In this document: positions 1 through 8,397 of the stretch, one piece after another
Numbering within the stretch: position 1 is the stretch's first letter
How the letters are laid out: each line of letters starts with the position of its first letter
From: Amycolatopsis japonica
GTDB lineage: Bacteria > Actinomycetota > Actinomycetes > Mycobacteriales > Pseudonocardiaceae
DNA length: 64,000 nucleotides
Assembly (NCBI RefSeq): GCF_000732925.1
Contig: NZ_CP008953.1
Span: 3,224,001 to 3,288,000 of the forward strand
Direction of reading: 5' to 3'
The notes under the pieces: generated by a model
Told to the model about the DNA's origin: nothing
Database searches by the model: none
The model's input: the letters and a program-made list of their open reading frames with translations, nothing else
Translations under genes and position numbers: made by a program

Positions 1-630
1 ATGGTCGGCCTGTGCGTCTTCACCGGGATCACGGTGGGGCTGCAGGGCTTCAGCGCGCTGAACCAGATCAACATCTCCGCGATGACCGGTTTCCTCACCG
101 CGTACTTCAACACCCGCGAGATCGCGCCGCTCTCGGCCGGGCTGGCGTTGTCCGCGACGGTCGGCGCCGGGTTCACCGCGCAACTGGGCGCCATGCGGAT
201 CTCCGAGGAGATCGACGCGCTCGAAGTGATGGCCGTGCGCAGCATGCCTTATCTCGTCACCACCCGGATCGTGGCCGGGTTCATCGCGATCATCCCGCTC
301 TACGTGATCGGCCTGCTGATCTCGTACCTGGGCTCGCGGGTGACGACGGTGGTCTTCTTCGGACAGTCCGGCGGAACCTACGACCACTACTTCTCCCTGT
401 TCTTGCCTCCTGAAGACGTGTTGTGGTCGTTCGGCAAGGTCCTCGTGTTCAGCGTCGGCGTCATCCTCACGCACTGCTTCTACGGCTATCGCGCCGCCGG
501 CGGCCCGGCCGGTGTCGGGGTCGCGGTCGGCCGAGCCGTGCGGACGTCGATCGTGCTGATCAGCGTGCTCGATCTCTTCCTCAGCCTGGCGATCTGGGGC
601 GCGACGACGACGGTGAAGGTCTCCGGATGA
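1..630 (+). CDS. yrbEB: YrbE-type ABC permease of the Mce system (5' truncated)
   Basis: This is the inner-membrane permease subunit of a Mce lipid importer, from the MlaE/YrbE family. The visible 209 residues are almost all hydrophobic helices and include the family-typical stretch with EEIDALEVM near residue 70, the loop thought to contact the ATPase. YrbE proteins usually have about 270-290 residues, so roughly 70-80 N-terminal residues lie outside the window and the ATG at base 1 is probably internal. The stop codon overlaps the start of the first mce gene, and being directly upstream of mceA suggests it is the second (B) of the usual YrbE pair. Confidence 0.9.
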   Translation: MVGLCVFTGITVGLQGFSALNQINISAMTGFLTAYFNTREIAPLSAGLALSATVGAGFTAQLGAMRISEEIDALEVMAVRSMPYLVTTRIVAGFIAIIPLYVIGLLISYLGSRVTTVVFFGQSGGTYDHYFSLFLPPEDVLWSFGKVLVFSVGVILTHCFYGYRAAGGPAGVGVAVGRAVRTSIVLISVLDLFLSLAIWGATTTVKVSG

Positions 631-1850
631 GCGCGCGGGCACGGACGCAGGCGGCGGGGGTGATCTTCCTCGTCATCCTGGTGCTGCTGGGCTGGCTCGC
701 CGTCGCCATCTTCAACAAGGACTTCGAGCGGGCGGAAATGGTCACGCTGAAGGCCGACCGCGTCGGCAACCAGCTGGCCCCGCCCGCCGAGGTCAAGGTC
801 CGGGGCGTCCCGTTCGGCGAGGTCAGGGCGGTCCGGGGCACCGCGGAAGGTGCGGAGATCGACCTGGCGATCGACCCGGCGAAGATCGATCAGCTGCCGC
901 GCAACGTCTCCGCCCGGCTGCTGCCGAAGACGGTGTTCGGCGAGCGTTACGTCAACCTCGTGCTCCCGGAGCGGCCCGCCGGCGGATCGCTGCGGGACGG
1001 CGACGTCATCGGCCAGGACAGGTCGGCCAACGCGATCGAACTGGAACGCGTGCTCGGCGACCTGCTGCCCCTGCTGCGGGCGGTGCAGCCGCAGAAGCTG
1101 AACAGTTCACTGGGCGCGATCTCGCTCGCGCTCGACAACCGCGGGAAGTCCTTGGGGGACAGCATCGTCCAGCTCAACGACCTCCTCAACCAGGTGAATC
1201 CGCTGATGCCGCAGTTCAAGGCCGACGTCAGCGGGCTCGCCGACGTGGCGGATCTGTACACCGGCGCGGCGCCGGACATCCTCAAGGCCCTGTCGGATCT
1301 CTCGACGACCGCTAAGACCATTGTGGACACTCGTGCGGACCTCGACAAGCTGTACACGAGCGTCACCACCGCGAGCGGCGACATGAACAAGTTCCTCGTG
1401 CAGAACAAGGACAACATCATCGGTGTCAGTGTGAAGAGCAGGCCGACCCTGGAACTGCTGTCCCGGTACTCACCCCAGTTCCCGTGCCTGTTCGACGCGG
1501 TCAACCGGCTCAAGCCGGTGATGGAGAAGGCCTTGGGCAAGGGCACCGGTGAACCGGGACTGCACGTGACGCTGTCCGTCCACGACCCGCGCGACAAGTA
1601 CGTGCCGGGCCGGGACGATCCGCGGTTCGACCAGAAGGGCGGGCCGCGCTGCTATGGCGGCGGCGGGTCTTCGGCGGCGGTCGCGTTCGCCGCCGATGGG
1701 GACCTCGGTCCGGCCAATTCGAAGGGGGAGCGGGGGCTGGTCGCCGAGATCCTGGCGCCGTCGCTCGGGATGAAGCCGGCCGAGGTCCCGGACTGGAGCA
1801 GCGTGCTCGTGGGCCCGGCGCTGCGCGGTACGGAGGTGACCGTCCGATGA
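627..1850 (+). CDS. mceA: Mce family protein, MceA position
   Basis: First of six consecutive Mce proteins (407 aa), which in characterised systems form a periplasm-spanning hexameric tube carrying lipid to the YrbE permease. Residues 10-30 form one N-terminal membrane helix, followed by the MCE beta-barrel domain (about 35-115) and a long helical region rich in heptad-like Leu patterns. The C-terminal third is Gly- and Pro-rich with a conserved Cys pair. The ATG at 627 is chosen because it overlaps the upstream stop (ATGA) and gives the membrane helix at the right place; an upstream extension of the frame would overlap yrbE. Confidence 0.9.
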   Translation: MSARARTQAAGVIFLVILVLLGWLAVAIFNKDFERAEMVTLKADRVGNQLAPPAEVKVRGVPFGEVRAVRGTAEGAEIDLAIDPAKIDQLPRNVSARLLPKTVFGERYVNLVLPERPAGGSLRDGDVIGQDRSANAIELERVLGDLLPLLRAVQPQKLNSSLGAISLALDNRGKSLGDSIVQLNDLLNQVNPLMPQFKADVSGLADVADLYTGAAPDILKALSDLSTTAKTIVDTRADLDKLYTSVTTASGDMNKFLVQNKDNIIGVSVKSRPTLELLSRYSPQFPCLFDAVNRLKPVMEKALGKGTGEPGLHVTLSVHDPRDKYVPGRDDPRFDQKGGPRCYGGGGSSAAVAFAADGDLGPANSKGERGLVAEILAPSLGMKPAEVPDWSSVLVGPALRGTEVTVR

Positions 1851-2860
1851 GGAGTATCGCGGGGCCGGCGATCAAGGGCCTGATCTTCTTCGTGATCACC
1901 GTGGTGGCGACGGGGATCCTGGCCATCACCATCGCCAACTCCGGGGTCGGCACGACGGTCGGCTACACCGCGAGGTTCACCGACGCGACGTCGGTCAACC
2001 CCGGCGACGAGGTCCGGATGTCCGGTGTCCGCATCGGCCAGGTCGATTCGGTCGGCGTGGTCGAGCGGCGGCTGGCGGACGTGCGGTTCTCGGTCGAGAA
2101 CAAACGCCGCCTCACGGCCGGGGCCACGGTCACCATCCGGTACCGCAACCTCGTCGGCCAGCGATATCTCTCGATCGACCCGGGCCCGGACGGGCCTGCC
2201 GCGCTCGACGAAGGCGCGCTGATCCCGCCGGAGCGGACCCATCCCGCGCTCGATCTCACCGCGTTGTTCAACGGGTTCAAACCGCTGTTCCAGGCGCTTT
2301 CGCCGAGCGACGTCAACCAGTTGTCGTTCGAGATCGTCCAGGTGCTGCAGGGCGAGGGGAGCACCATCGACAGCCTCATCGAGCACACCGCGTCGCTCAC
2401 GAACACCTTGGCGGGCAAGGACCAGGTGATCGGCCAGGTGATCGGGAACCTCAACACGGTGCTCGACACGCTCAACTCGCAGGGCGACCAGTTCGACAAG
2501 CTCGTCGACGTCACGGCGCAGCTGGTCTCCGGGCTCGCCGGCGACGCGAAACCGATCGGGCAGGCGATCGGCGGCCTCGGTGAGCTCACCACGGCCACCG
2601 CGGATCTGCTCCAGGACGGCCGCGCGCCGTTGAAGGACAGCATCAACACCCTCGGCGACCTGTCGAAGAACCTCGCGGACAACACCCCGGTGTTCGAGCA
2701 GTTCTTGGCGAACCTGCCCAAGAAACTGGACCGGATGGGCGCGATGGTCTCGTACGGTTCCTGGTTCAACTTCTACCTGTGTTCGGTGAAGTCGGACGCG
2801 CCGCCCGCACCCGGCGGCCCGCCGGTCGGTATCCCGCTGACCCAGGGACGGTGCCGATGA
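1847..2860 (+). CDS. mceB: Mce family protein, MceB position
   Basis: Second Mce subunit (337 aa). It has an N-terminal membrane helix at about residues 8-28, the MCE domain with the typical GDEVRMSGVRIGQV motif near residues 50-63, and a helical C-terminal half. The start overlaps the mceA stop by ATGA. The protein ends in a short extracytoplasmic tail with a Cys (YLCSVKSDA) like the tails of the neighbouring subunits. No internal irregularity is seen. The letter B reflects position only. Confidence 0.88.
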   Translation: MRSIAGPAIKGLIFFVITVVATGILAITIANSGVGTTVGYTARFTDATSVNPGDEVRMSGVRIGQVDSVGVVERRLADVRFSVENKRRLTAGATVTIRYRNLVGQRYLSIDPGPDGPAALDEGALIPPERTHPALDLTALFNGFKPLFQALSPSDVNQLSFEIVQVLQGEGSTIDSLIEHTASLTNTLAGKDQVIGQVIGNLNTVLDTLNSQGDQFDKLVDVTAQLVSGLAGDAKPIGQAIGGLGELTTATADLLQDGRAPLKDSINTLGDLSKNLADNTPVFEQFLANLPKKLDRMGAMVSYGSWFNFYLCSVKSDAPPAPGGPPVGIPLTQGRCR

Positions 2861-3867
2861 AAGCGCCGAGGATCAAACCGTTCCGCAGCCGCAACCCCAT
2901 CGTCGTCGGCGCCATCACGGCCCTGCTGATGACCGTCACGGGTTCGGCGGTGTTCTTCTCCGACGATCTCCCGTTGATCGGCGGTGGGACCACGTACGCG
3001 GCGGAATTCACCGAAGCGGCCGGGCTCAAACCCAACGACGAGGTCCGGGTCGCCGGGGTGAAGGTCGGCGAGGTCTCCGACGTCCTGTTGGACGGCGCCA
3101 AGGTCAAGGTCCTGTTCCGGGTCAAGGACACCTGGGTCGGCAACCGGACCACCGCGGCGATCAAGATCAAAACCCTGCTGGGGCAGAAGAATCTCGTCCT
3201 CGATCCGGTCGGCAACGCGGAACTGGACCCGGACGAGCCGATCCCGGTGCAGCGCACCAGTTCGCCCTACGACGTCACCACGGTCTTCAACGACCTCGCG
3301 AACACGGTGGGCGCGATCGACACCGATCAGCTGGCGAAGGCGTTCGGCACGCTGTCGGAAACCCTCGGCGCTTCCACCCCGCAGGACGTCCGGACCGCTT
3401 TCGACGGCATCACCGCGCTCTCCAAGACGCTCGCCTCGCGGGACCAGGAACTGGTGAAGCTGTTCGCCAACACGAACAAGGTGTCCAAGACCCTCGGGGA
3501 CCGCTCGCAGCAGATCGAGGCGCTGATCCGCGACGGCAACACGCTGCTTACGGAGCTGAACGCGCGCAAGGACGCGATCGCAAAACTGTTCAGCGGGGTG
3601 AAGAACCTGTCGATCCAGCTCAAGGGACTGGTGGCGGACAACCAGAAGACGCTCGGGCCCGCGCTCGACCAGCTCGATCGCGTCGCCACCGTGCTGCTGC
3701 GCAACCAGGACAAGCTCAACGAGAGCCTGCGGCTGGCCGGTCCCTTCTACCGGCTGCTCGGCAACGCGGTCGGCAACGGCCGGTGGATCGACACCTACAT
3801 TTGCGGGCTCGTCCCGACCGGTGGCACGCCGGGCAGCTGCATGCCTTCGAGGCAGGGAGGACGCTGA
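2857..3867 (+). CDS. mceC: Mce family protein, MceC position
   Basis: Third Mce subunit (336 aa). The N-terminal membrane helix lies at about residues 17-36, then comes the MCE domain (NDEVRVAGVKVGEV near 60-73) and a long amphipathic helical region. The ATG at 2857 overlaps the mceB stop and places the helix close to the N terminus; an ATG 78 bases upstream is inside mceB and is rejected. The C-terminal end (YICGLVPTGG, then Cys) matches the mceB tail in type, so these two subunits may form similar disulfide-bearing caps (inference). Confidence 0.88.
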   Translation: MKAPRIKPFRSRNPIVVGAITALLMTVTGSAVFFSDDLPLIGGGTTYAAEFTEAAGLKPNDEVRVAGVKVGEVSDVLLDGAKVKVLFRVKDTWVGNRTTAAIKIKTLLGQKNLVLDPVGNAELDPDEPIPVQRTSSPYDVTTVFNDLANTVGAIDTDQLAKAFGTLSETLGASTPQDVRTAFDGITALSKTLASRDQELVKLFANTNKVSKTLGDRSQQIEALIRDGNTLLTELNARKDAIAKLFSGVKNLSIQLKGLVADNQKTLGPALDQLDRVATVLLRNQDKLNESLRLAGPFYRLLGNAVGNGRWIDTYICGLVPTGGTPGSCMPSRQGGR

Positions 3868-4871
3868 TGGGACGCCATTTCACGCTCACGGATCTCGGCG
3901 CCCACGCCCGGCGGCGGGCCTGGCTGCGGCGGCTCGCGGTCGCCGTCGTCGCGGGTCTGCTGGTGACGGCGGCCTGGCCGCTGCTGACCCGGCAGGCCGA
4001 TCGCGTCGTGACCGGATTCTTCACCGCGACCGTCGGCGTGTACCCGAACACCGAGGTGCGGGTGCTCGGCGTCCCGATCGGTTCGGTCACCAAGGTCGAA
4101 CCGCGTGGCACGAACGTCGAAGTGACCATGACGGTGCGGCCCGACGTCAAACTGCCCGCGGACGTCGGTGCCGTCGTGATCACGCCGAGCCTGGTCGCCG
4201 ACCGGTACGTGCAGCTCACCCCGGTGTACCTCGGCGGACCGGAGCTGGGCGGCGACGCGCGGATCCCGCCCGAGCGGACCGTCACCCCGGTCGAGGTCGA
4301 CGAACTCCTGGGCAGCCTCAACCAGCTGATGACCGCGCTGGGACCGAAGGGCGCAAACCGGGACGGCGCCGTCAGCGACGTCCTCACCAAGGCCGCGACC
4401 TACCTCGACGGCAACGGCGGCAAACTCGGCGAGGCGATCAAGAACCTCGGCGAGTTCGCCAGGACGGCGAGCGACTCCAAGGACGATCTGTTCAACTCGG
4501 TCGACAACATCAGCAAGTTCACCGCGATGCTGGCGGCGAACGACGGCAAGGTTAAACAGGCGATCCAGCAGATCTCCTCGCTCAGCAAGATCCTGGCCGA
4601 TCAGCGGGACCAGTTCTCGGGCGCGATGACCGAACTCACCGAGGCGCTCAGTGTGGTGCAGGGCTTCATCAAGGACAACCGGGGCAAGGTCAAGTCCGAT
4701 GTGGACAAACTCGCCGAGATCACCAAACTCCTCACTCAGCAGAAGGCGTCACTGAGCGAGGCGCTCGACGCCGCGCCGAACGCGCTGGCGAACGTGCTCG
4801 GCGCGTACAACCAGGGCGCGGGAACGCTGGACGGGCGAGGGAACATCACCGAATTCTCGGGGGCGAAATGA
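3867..4871 (+). CDS. mceD: Mce family protein, MceD position
   Basis: Fourth Mce subunit (334 aa). After an Arg-rich cytoplasmic start (residues 15-21) there is a membrane helix at about 22-41, then the MCE domain (NTEVRVLGVPIGSV near 60-73) and a helical C-terminal region. The start codon shares one base with the mceC stop (TGATG). Unlike mceB and mceC products it lacks a C-terminal Cys tail and ends in a short Gly-rich stretch. Confidence 0.88.
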   Translation: MGRHFTLTDLGAHARRRAWLRRLAVAVVAGLLVTAAWPLLTRQADRVVTGFFTATVGVYPNTEVRVLGVPIGSVTKVEPRGTNVEVTMTVRPDVKLPADVGAVVITPSLVADRYVQLTPVYLGGPELGGDARIPPERTVTPVEVDELLGSLNQLMTALGPKGANRDGAVSDVLTKAATYLDGNGGKLGEAIKNLGEFARTASDSKDDLFNSVDNISKFTAMLAANDGKVKQAIQQISSLSKILADQRDQFSGAMTELTEALSVVQGFIKDNRGKVKSDVDKLAEITKLLTQQKASLSEALDAAPNALANVLGAYNQGAGTLDGRGNITEFSGAK

Positions 4872-5845
4872 AAACCCGGATCGCTGCCGTACTCGTCCTC
4901 GTGCTGGCCGCCACCGGCTGCAGCGACGGTGTCGACGTCTACGACATCCCGCTGCCGGGCGGGGCCGCGCTGGGGGAGCGCCCGATCCACGTCACGGCGA
5001 GTTTCACCAACGTGCTGGACCTCGTGCCCCAGTCCGGGGTGAAGGTCAACGACGTCCCGGTCGGCCAGGTGCGGACCGTCGATCTGGCGCCGGACGGCCG
5101 CAGCGCGGTGGTCGGCCTGCTGATCAACGGGGACGTGAATCTGCCGGCCAACGCCGTCGCGCGGCTGCGGCAGGCGAGCATCCTCGGCGAGAAATTCGTC
5201 GAGCTCGCGCCGCCGCCCGAGGGCACGCCTAGCGGACGGCTGGCCGACGGCGCCGTGATCCCGTTGGCCGGTTCTTCGCTGACTCCGGAGATCGAGGAGG
5301 TCTTCGGCGCGCTTTCCCTGCTGCTCAACGGCGGTGGTGTCGCGCAGGTGCAGAACATCACCCGTGAACTCAACGCCGCGCTCGGTGGCAAGGAGAGCGC
5401 GGCACGCAGCCTTCTGTCCAATTTGGACGTGTTCGTCCGCGGGCTCGACGAGCACAAGGCGGAGATCACCCGTGCCATCGAGAGTGTCAACAAGCTCGCG
5501 GCGACCCTGAACGGGAACACCGAGGAGATCAAGGCGACGCTGAACGGGCTCACCCCCGGGATCGAGGTTCTGAACCAGCAGCGTCAGGCGCTGGTCGGGA
5601 TGCTGAAGTCGTTGGACGGGCTCACTTCGGTCGCGGTCGAGACGGTGAATCGCAGCAAGGACGACCTCGTCGCCGACCTCAAGGCGCTCGAACCGTTGCT
5701 GCGGAAGCTGGCCGAGTCCGGGGACAAACTGCCGAAGGCCATGGAGATGATCTTCACCTTCCCGTTCCCGGACGCCGCGCTCGAGGCCATCCGCGGTGAC
5801 TACCTGAACACGTTCCTGACCTTCAAGAACAATGGTGGCCGCTGA
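4868..5845 (+). CDS. mceE: Mce family lipoprotein, MceE position
   Basis: Fifth Mce subunit (325 aa), predicted to be a lipoprotein, as is usual for MceE proteins. The signal peptide ends in the lipobox LAATGC with the lipidated Cys at residue 18. The MCE domain follows (about 35-115, with KVNDVPVGQV), then a helical region rich in Leu and Asn. ATGA overlap with mceD supports the start. The lipid anchor replaces the membrane helix of the other five subunits. Confidence 0.9.
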   Translation: MKTRIAAVLVLVLAATGCSDGVDVYDIPLPGGAALGERPIHVTASFTNVLDLVPQSGVKVNDVPVGQVRTVDLAPDGRSAVVGLLINGDVNLPANAVARLRQASILGEKFVELAPPPEGTPSGRLADGAVIPLAGSSLTPEIEEVFGALSLLLNGGGVAQVQNITRELNAALGGKESAARSLLSNLDVFVRGLDEHKAEITRAIESVNKLAATLNGNTEEIKATLNGLTPGIEVLNQQRQALVGMLKSLDGLTSVAVETVNRSKDDLVADLKALEPLLRKLAESGDKLPKAMEMIFTFPFPDAALEAIRGDYLNTFLTFKNNGGR

Positions 5846-6945
5846 TGTTGACCAAGTTCGTCCGCGTGCAGCTGGTGGTCTTCGTGACCATCGCGGTCCT
5901 CGGCGTCGCGTACGTCGGCGCGACGTACGCGGGGTTGGACAAACTGGTGCTCGATCGCGGGTACACGGTCAAGGTGCGGCTCGCGACCGGTGGCGGCATC
6001 TTCAGCAACGCCGAGGTCACCTATCGGGGCGTGCCGATCGGTCGCGTCGGGGACCTGCGGCTGACCGCCTCCGGGATGGAGGTGGACCTCGAAATCGAGC
6101 CGGGCGGCCCGGAGGTGCCCGCGGACACCGAAGCCGTCGTCGCCAACCGATCCGCCGTCGGCGAGCAGTACGTCGACCTGAGGCCGCGCCGCGACAACGG
6201 AGCAATGCTGCGAGACGGTTCGGTGATCGCCGAGGCGGACACGAAGATCCCGCTGCCGGTGGACGTCGTCCTGTCCAGTGTGGACTCTTTCGCGAACTCG
6301 GTGCCGAAGCCGGCGCTGCGGACCGTGGTCGACGAGCTGTACAACGCGACTTCCGACGCCGGCCCGGCGCTGGACCAGCTCGTCGGTAGGGGGATCGAGT
6401 TCGTGCAGGCGGCGAGCGCGCACGTCGGGCCGCTGACCAGGTTCGTGACCGACGCGCAGACCGTGCTCGACACCCAGGTCTCGCAGGCGGACGCGATCCG
6501 CTCGTTCGGCGCGAACGCGAAACTGCTCGCCGCGACGTTGAAGAGCTCCGACGGCGATCTGCGACGGCTGATCCCGGCCGTCCCGGCGGCCGCGAACGAG
6601 GTCAGCACGCTGCTGCGGGAGACCGGCCCGAGCCTCGGCATCCTGCTGGCGAACCTGCTGACCACCGCGGACGTACTGGAAACGCGGCAGGACGGGATCG
6701 AGCAGCTGCTGGTCACCGCGCCGAAAGCGGTCGCCGCCGGGCACGCGATCATGGGGCCGGACGGCGCGCACGTCGGCCTTTCGCTGACGTTCTTCGATCC
6801 GCCGCCGTGCGTCACCGGTTACGGGACCGGCTATCGCGACGGCCTCGACGCTTCGCCGCGTCCGCTGAACACCGCGGCGCGCTGTGCCCTGCCGAAGGGC
6901 AACCCGACGAACGTGCGCGGCTCGCAGAACGTGCCCAGGAGGTGA
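5845..6945 (+). CDS. mceF: Mce family protein, MceF position
   Basis: Sixth and last Mce subunit (366 aa). It has an N-terminal membrane helix (about residues 8-28), an MCE domain (NAEVTYRGVPIGRV near 53-66), a helical middle and a C-terminal extracytoplasmic domain with two Cys residues (CVTGYGTGY and AARCALPKG). The start shares one base with the mceE stop. The reading frame ends just upstream of the ribosome binding site of the next gene, so the operon continues. Confidence 0.88.
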   Translation: MLTKFVRVQLVVFVTIAVLGVAYVGATYAGLDKLVLDRGYTVKVRLATGGGIFSNAEVTYRGVPIGRVGDLRLTASGMEVDLEIEPGGPEVPADTEAVVANRSAVGEQYVDLRPRRDNGAMLRDGSVIAEADTKIPLPVDVVLSSVDSFANSVPKPALRTVVDELYNATSDAGPALDQLVGRGIEFVQAASAHVGPLTRFVTDAQTVLDTQVSQADAIRSFGANAKLLAATLKSSDGDLRRLIPAVPAAANEVSTLLRETGPSLGILLANLLTTADVLETRQDGIEQLLVTAPKAVAAGHAIMGPDGAHVGLSLTFFDPPPCVTGYGTGYRDGLDASPRPLNTAARCALPKGNPTNVRGSQNVPRR

Positions 6946-6950
6946 AGGCC

Positions 6951-7454
6951 ATGACTCGGATCGCCGCATTTCTCGCAGCCGTCGCCACCGCGGCGGCGGC
7001 CTGGTTCGGCTACTCGTGGTGGGACGCGAGCCACGACGACGGCGTCGCGCGGGCCACGGTCCGCGACGAGGCCTTGCAGGTGGGCAGGCAGTCCGTCGCC
7101 GCACTGACCACTTTGGACTATCGGCAGGCGGAACAGGGTTACCAGAACTGGCTGAACCTGTCCGGCGGCGCGCTGCACGAAGAGCTGGCGCGGGACCGGG
7201 AAGGCGGCCTCGGCCGGATCGGCCAGGCGAAGACCGTCACCACCGGCCGGGTCGTCGACGCCGCGGTGACCGAAGTGGACAGTGGCGGCGGGACGGCCGA
7301 GGTGATCGCTTCGGTCGAACTCGAGGTGCGGCCCGAAGGCGGGGAAGCCGTGACCAAGCACAACCGGTTCCGCGCCGGCCTGAACCGGACGCCGGACGGG
7401 TGGCGCGTCACGTCACTCGGCCAGGTGCCGGTGACCGACACCGGAAAGCCCTGA
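6951..7454 (+). CDS. Mce-associated membrane protein
   Basis: A small single-pass membrane protein (167 aa) of the type found after mceF in actinobacteria (Mas proteins). One membrane helix lies at about residues 4-20, and the rest is a predicted extracytoplasmic alpha/beta domain ending in a WRVTSLGQVPV strand. An AGGAGG sequence overlaps the mceF stop 8-9 bases before the ATG, which fixes the start and shows translational linkage. Homologues are thought to stabilise or assist Mce transport; no enzyme motif is present. Confidence 0.8.
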   Translation: MTRIAAFLAAVATAAAAWFGYSWWDASHDDGVARATVRDEALQVGRQSVAALTTLDYRQAEQGYQNWLNLSGGALHEELARDREGGLGRIGQAKTVTTGRVVDAAVTEVDSGGGTAEVIASVELEVRPEGGEAVTKHNRFRAGLNRTPDGWRVTSLGQVPVTDTGKP

Positions 7455-7465
7455 CGGAGGACGCG

Positions 7466-8086
7466 ATGACCACGAAACGAGCCGACAAGCCGGCGCGGCG
7501 CGCGGTGAAGGTCGCCGGGAAGATGGGCGGGAGCACCCGGGTTGCCGTGCTCGAGGTGCCTGAGGACGAGGCTCCGGTCGTCGCTCCGGTGCGGCGGCGG
7601 GGCGCGGTGGTGCTCGGCGCCGTCGCGCTGGTGCTGGCGGGCCTCGCGGGGTGGTTCGCCATCGAGGCGCGGGACGCGACGGCGGCGCTGACGCACAACA
7701 CCGCGCTGACCGACGTCGCCACCACCGCGGAGGTGAGCGACCAGATCGGCAAGGCGCTCGGCACGGTCTTCTCCTACCGCTACGACGACCCCGCCAAGAG
7801 CGAACAAGCCGCGAAGGCGGTCCTCACCGGGCCGGCGCTGGGGCAGTACGACCAGCTTTTCGCGCAGGTGCGGGGTCTCGCGGCGGAGCAGAAGCTGGTC
7901 GTGACCTCGACCGCGGTGGTCTCGGGCGTCAAGATCCTCGACGGGGATCGGGCTTCGCTGCTGGTGTTTCTGGACCAGACGGGTGTTCGGGGGGACGGGC
8001 AGCGGAGTACTGGGGCGGCTCAGTTGAGTGTGAGCGCGGAACGGGCTGAGGGGAAGTGGCGGGTGACCGCTTTGGCTGCTGCCTGA
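7466..8086 (+). CDS. Mce-associated membrane protein, second copy
   Basis: Second Mas-type protein (206 aa), 11 bases after the previous gene. An Arg/Lys-rich cytoplasmic segment of about 45 residues precedes one membrane helix (about 48-68), followed by an extracytoplasmic domain ending in KWRVTALAAA, the same end motif as the preceding protein. The two probably arose by duplication and diverged. A GGAGG six bases upstream supports the ATG. This is the last gene of the mce operon; convergent hairpins follow. Confidence 0.78.
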   Translation: MTTKRADKPARRAVKVAGKMGGSTRVAVLEVPEDEAPVVAPVRRRGAVVLGAVALVLAGLAGWFAIEARDATAALTHNTALTDVATTAEVSDQIGKALGTVFSYRYDDPAKSEQAAKAVLTGPALGQYDQLFAQVRGLAAEQKLVVTSTAVVSGVKILDGDRASLLVFLDQTGVRGDGQRSTGAAQLSVSAERAEGKWRVTALAAA

Positions 8087-8120
8087 CGTCGGGGAGCCGA
8101 AGTACATGAAGGGGCGCGAC

Positions 8121-8167
8121 GACTGTGTGGATTTTGGTGCGTTAGGTGACCCGAAATCCACACGGTC
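8121..8167 (+). repeat. Imperfect hairpin downstream of the mce operon
   Basis: Arms of 14 bases (8121-8134 and 8154-8167) pair with one T-G mismatch around a 19-base loop; the core is GTGTGGATTT against AAATCCACAC. It lies 34 bases after the last mce-associated gene and before the stronger palindrome at 8199. It could act as part of a terminator; no T-run follows. Just before it, 8100-8112 repeats 13 bases (AAGTACATGAAGG) found in the palindrome at 62543. Confidence 0.6.
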
Positions 8168-8198
8168 CGGCATCAACCTGCTGTGAGCGGTCGCCTTG

Positions 8199-8255
8199 GT
8201 GAGGGGTGTGTGGAAATAGGGACATTCAACGTCCCTATTTCCACACACCCCTCAC
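8199..8255 (+). repeat. Perfect 25-bp palindrome at a convergent gene junction
   Basis: Arms 8199-8223 and 8231-8255 are perfect reverse complements separated by the 7-base loop ATTCAAC. Outside them, CCTTG (8194-8198) and CAAGG (8266-8270) could extend the stem across an internal loop. It sits between the end of the mce operon and the oppositely oriented PucR gene, so a bidirectional terminator role fits. The remaining bases of 8087-8397 contain no credible gene. Confidence 0.75.
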
Positions 8256-8397
8256 TCAACGCAACCAAGGTCCCCCAGCCGCTTCCGTGAGTGACCTTCC
8301 CGTCCTGCCGACCCTCGCGACCGGATGTTCGTGGCTTTCGCAACGTCGGTCGCCTCGCGGAACCCAAGTCGCGCCAGCGCCTTCACGCGCAAAACCG

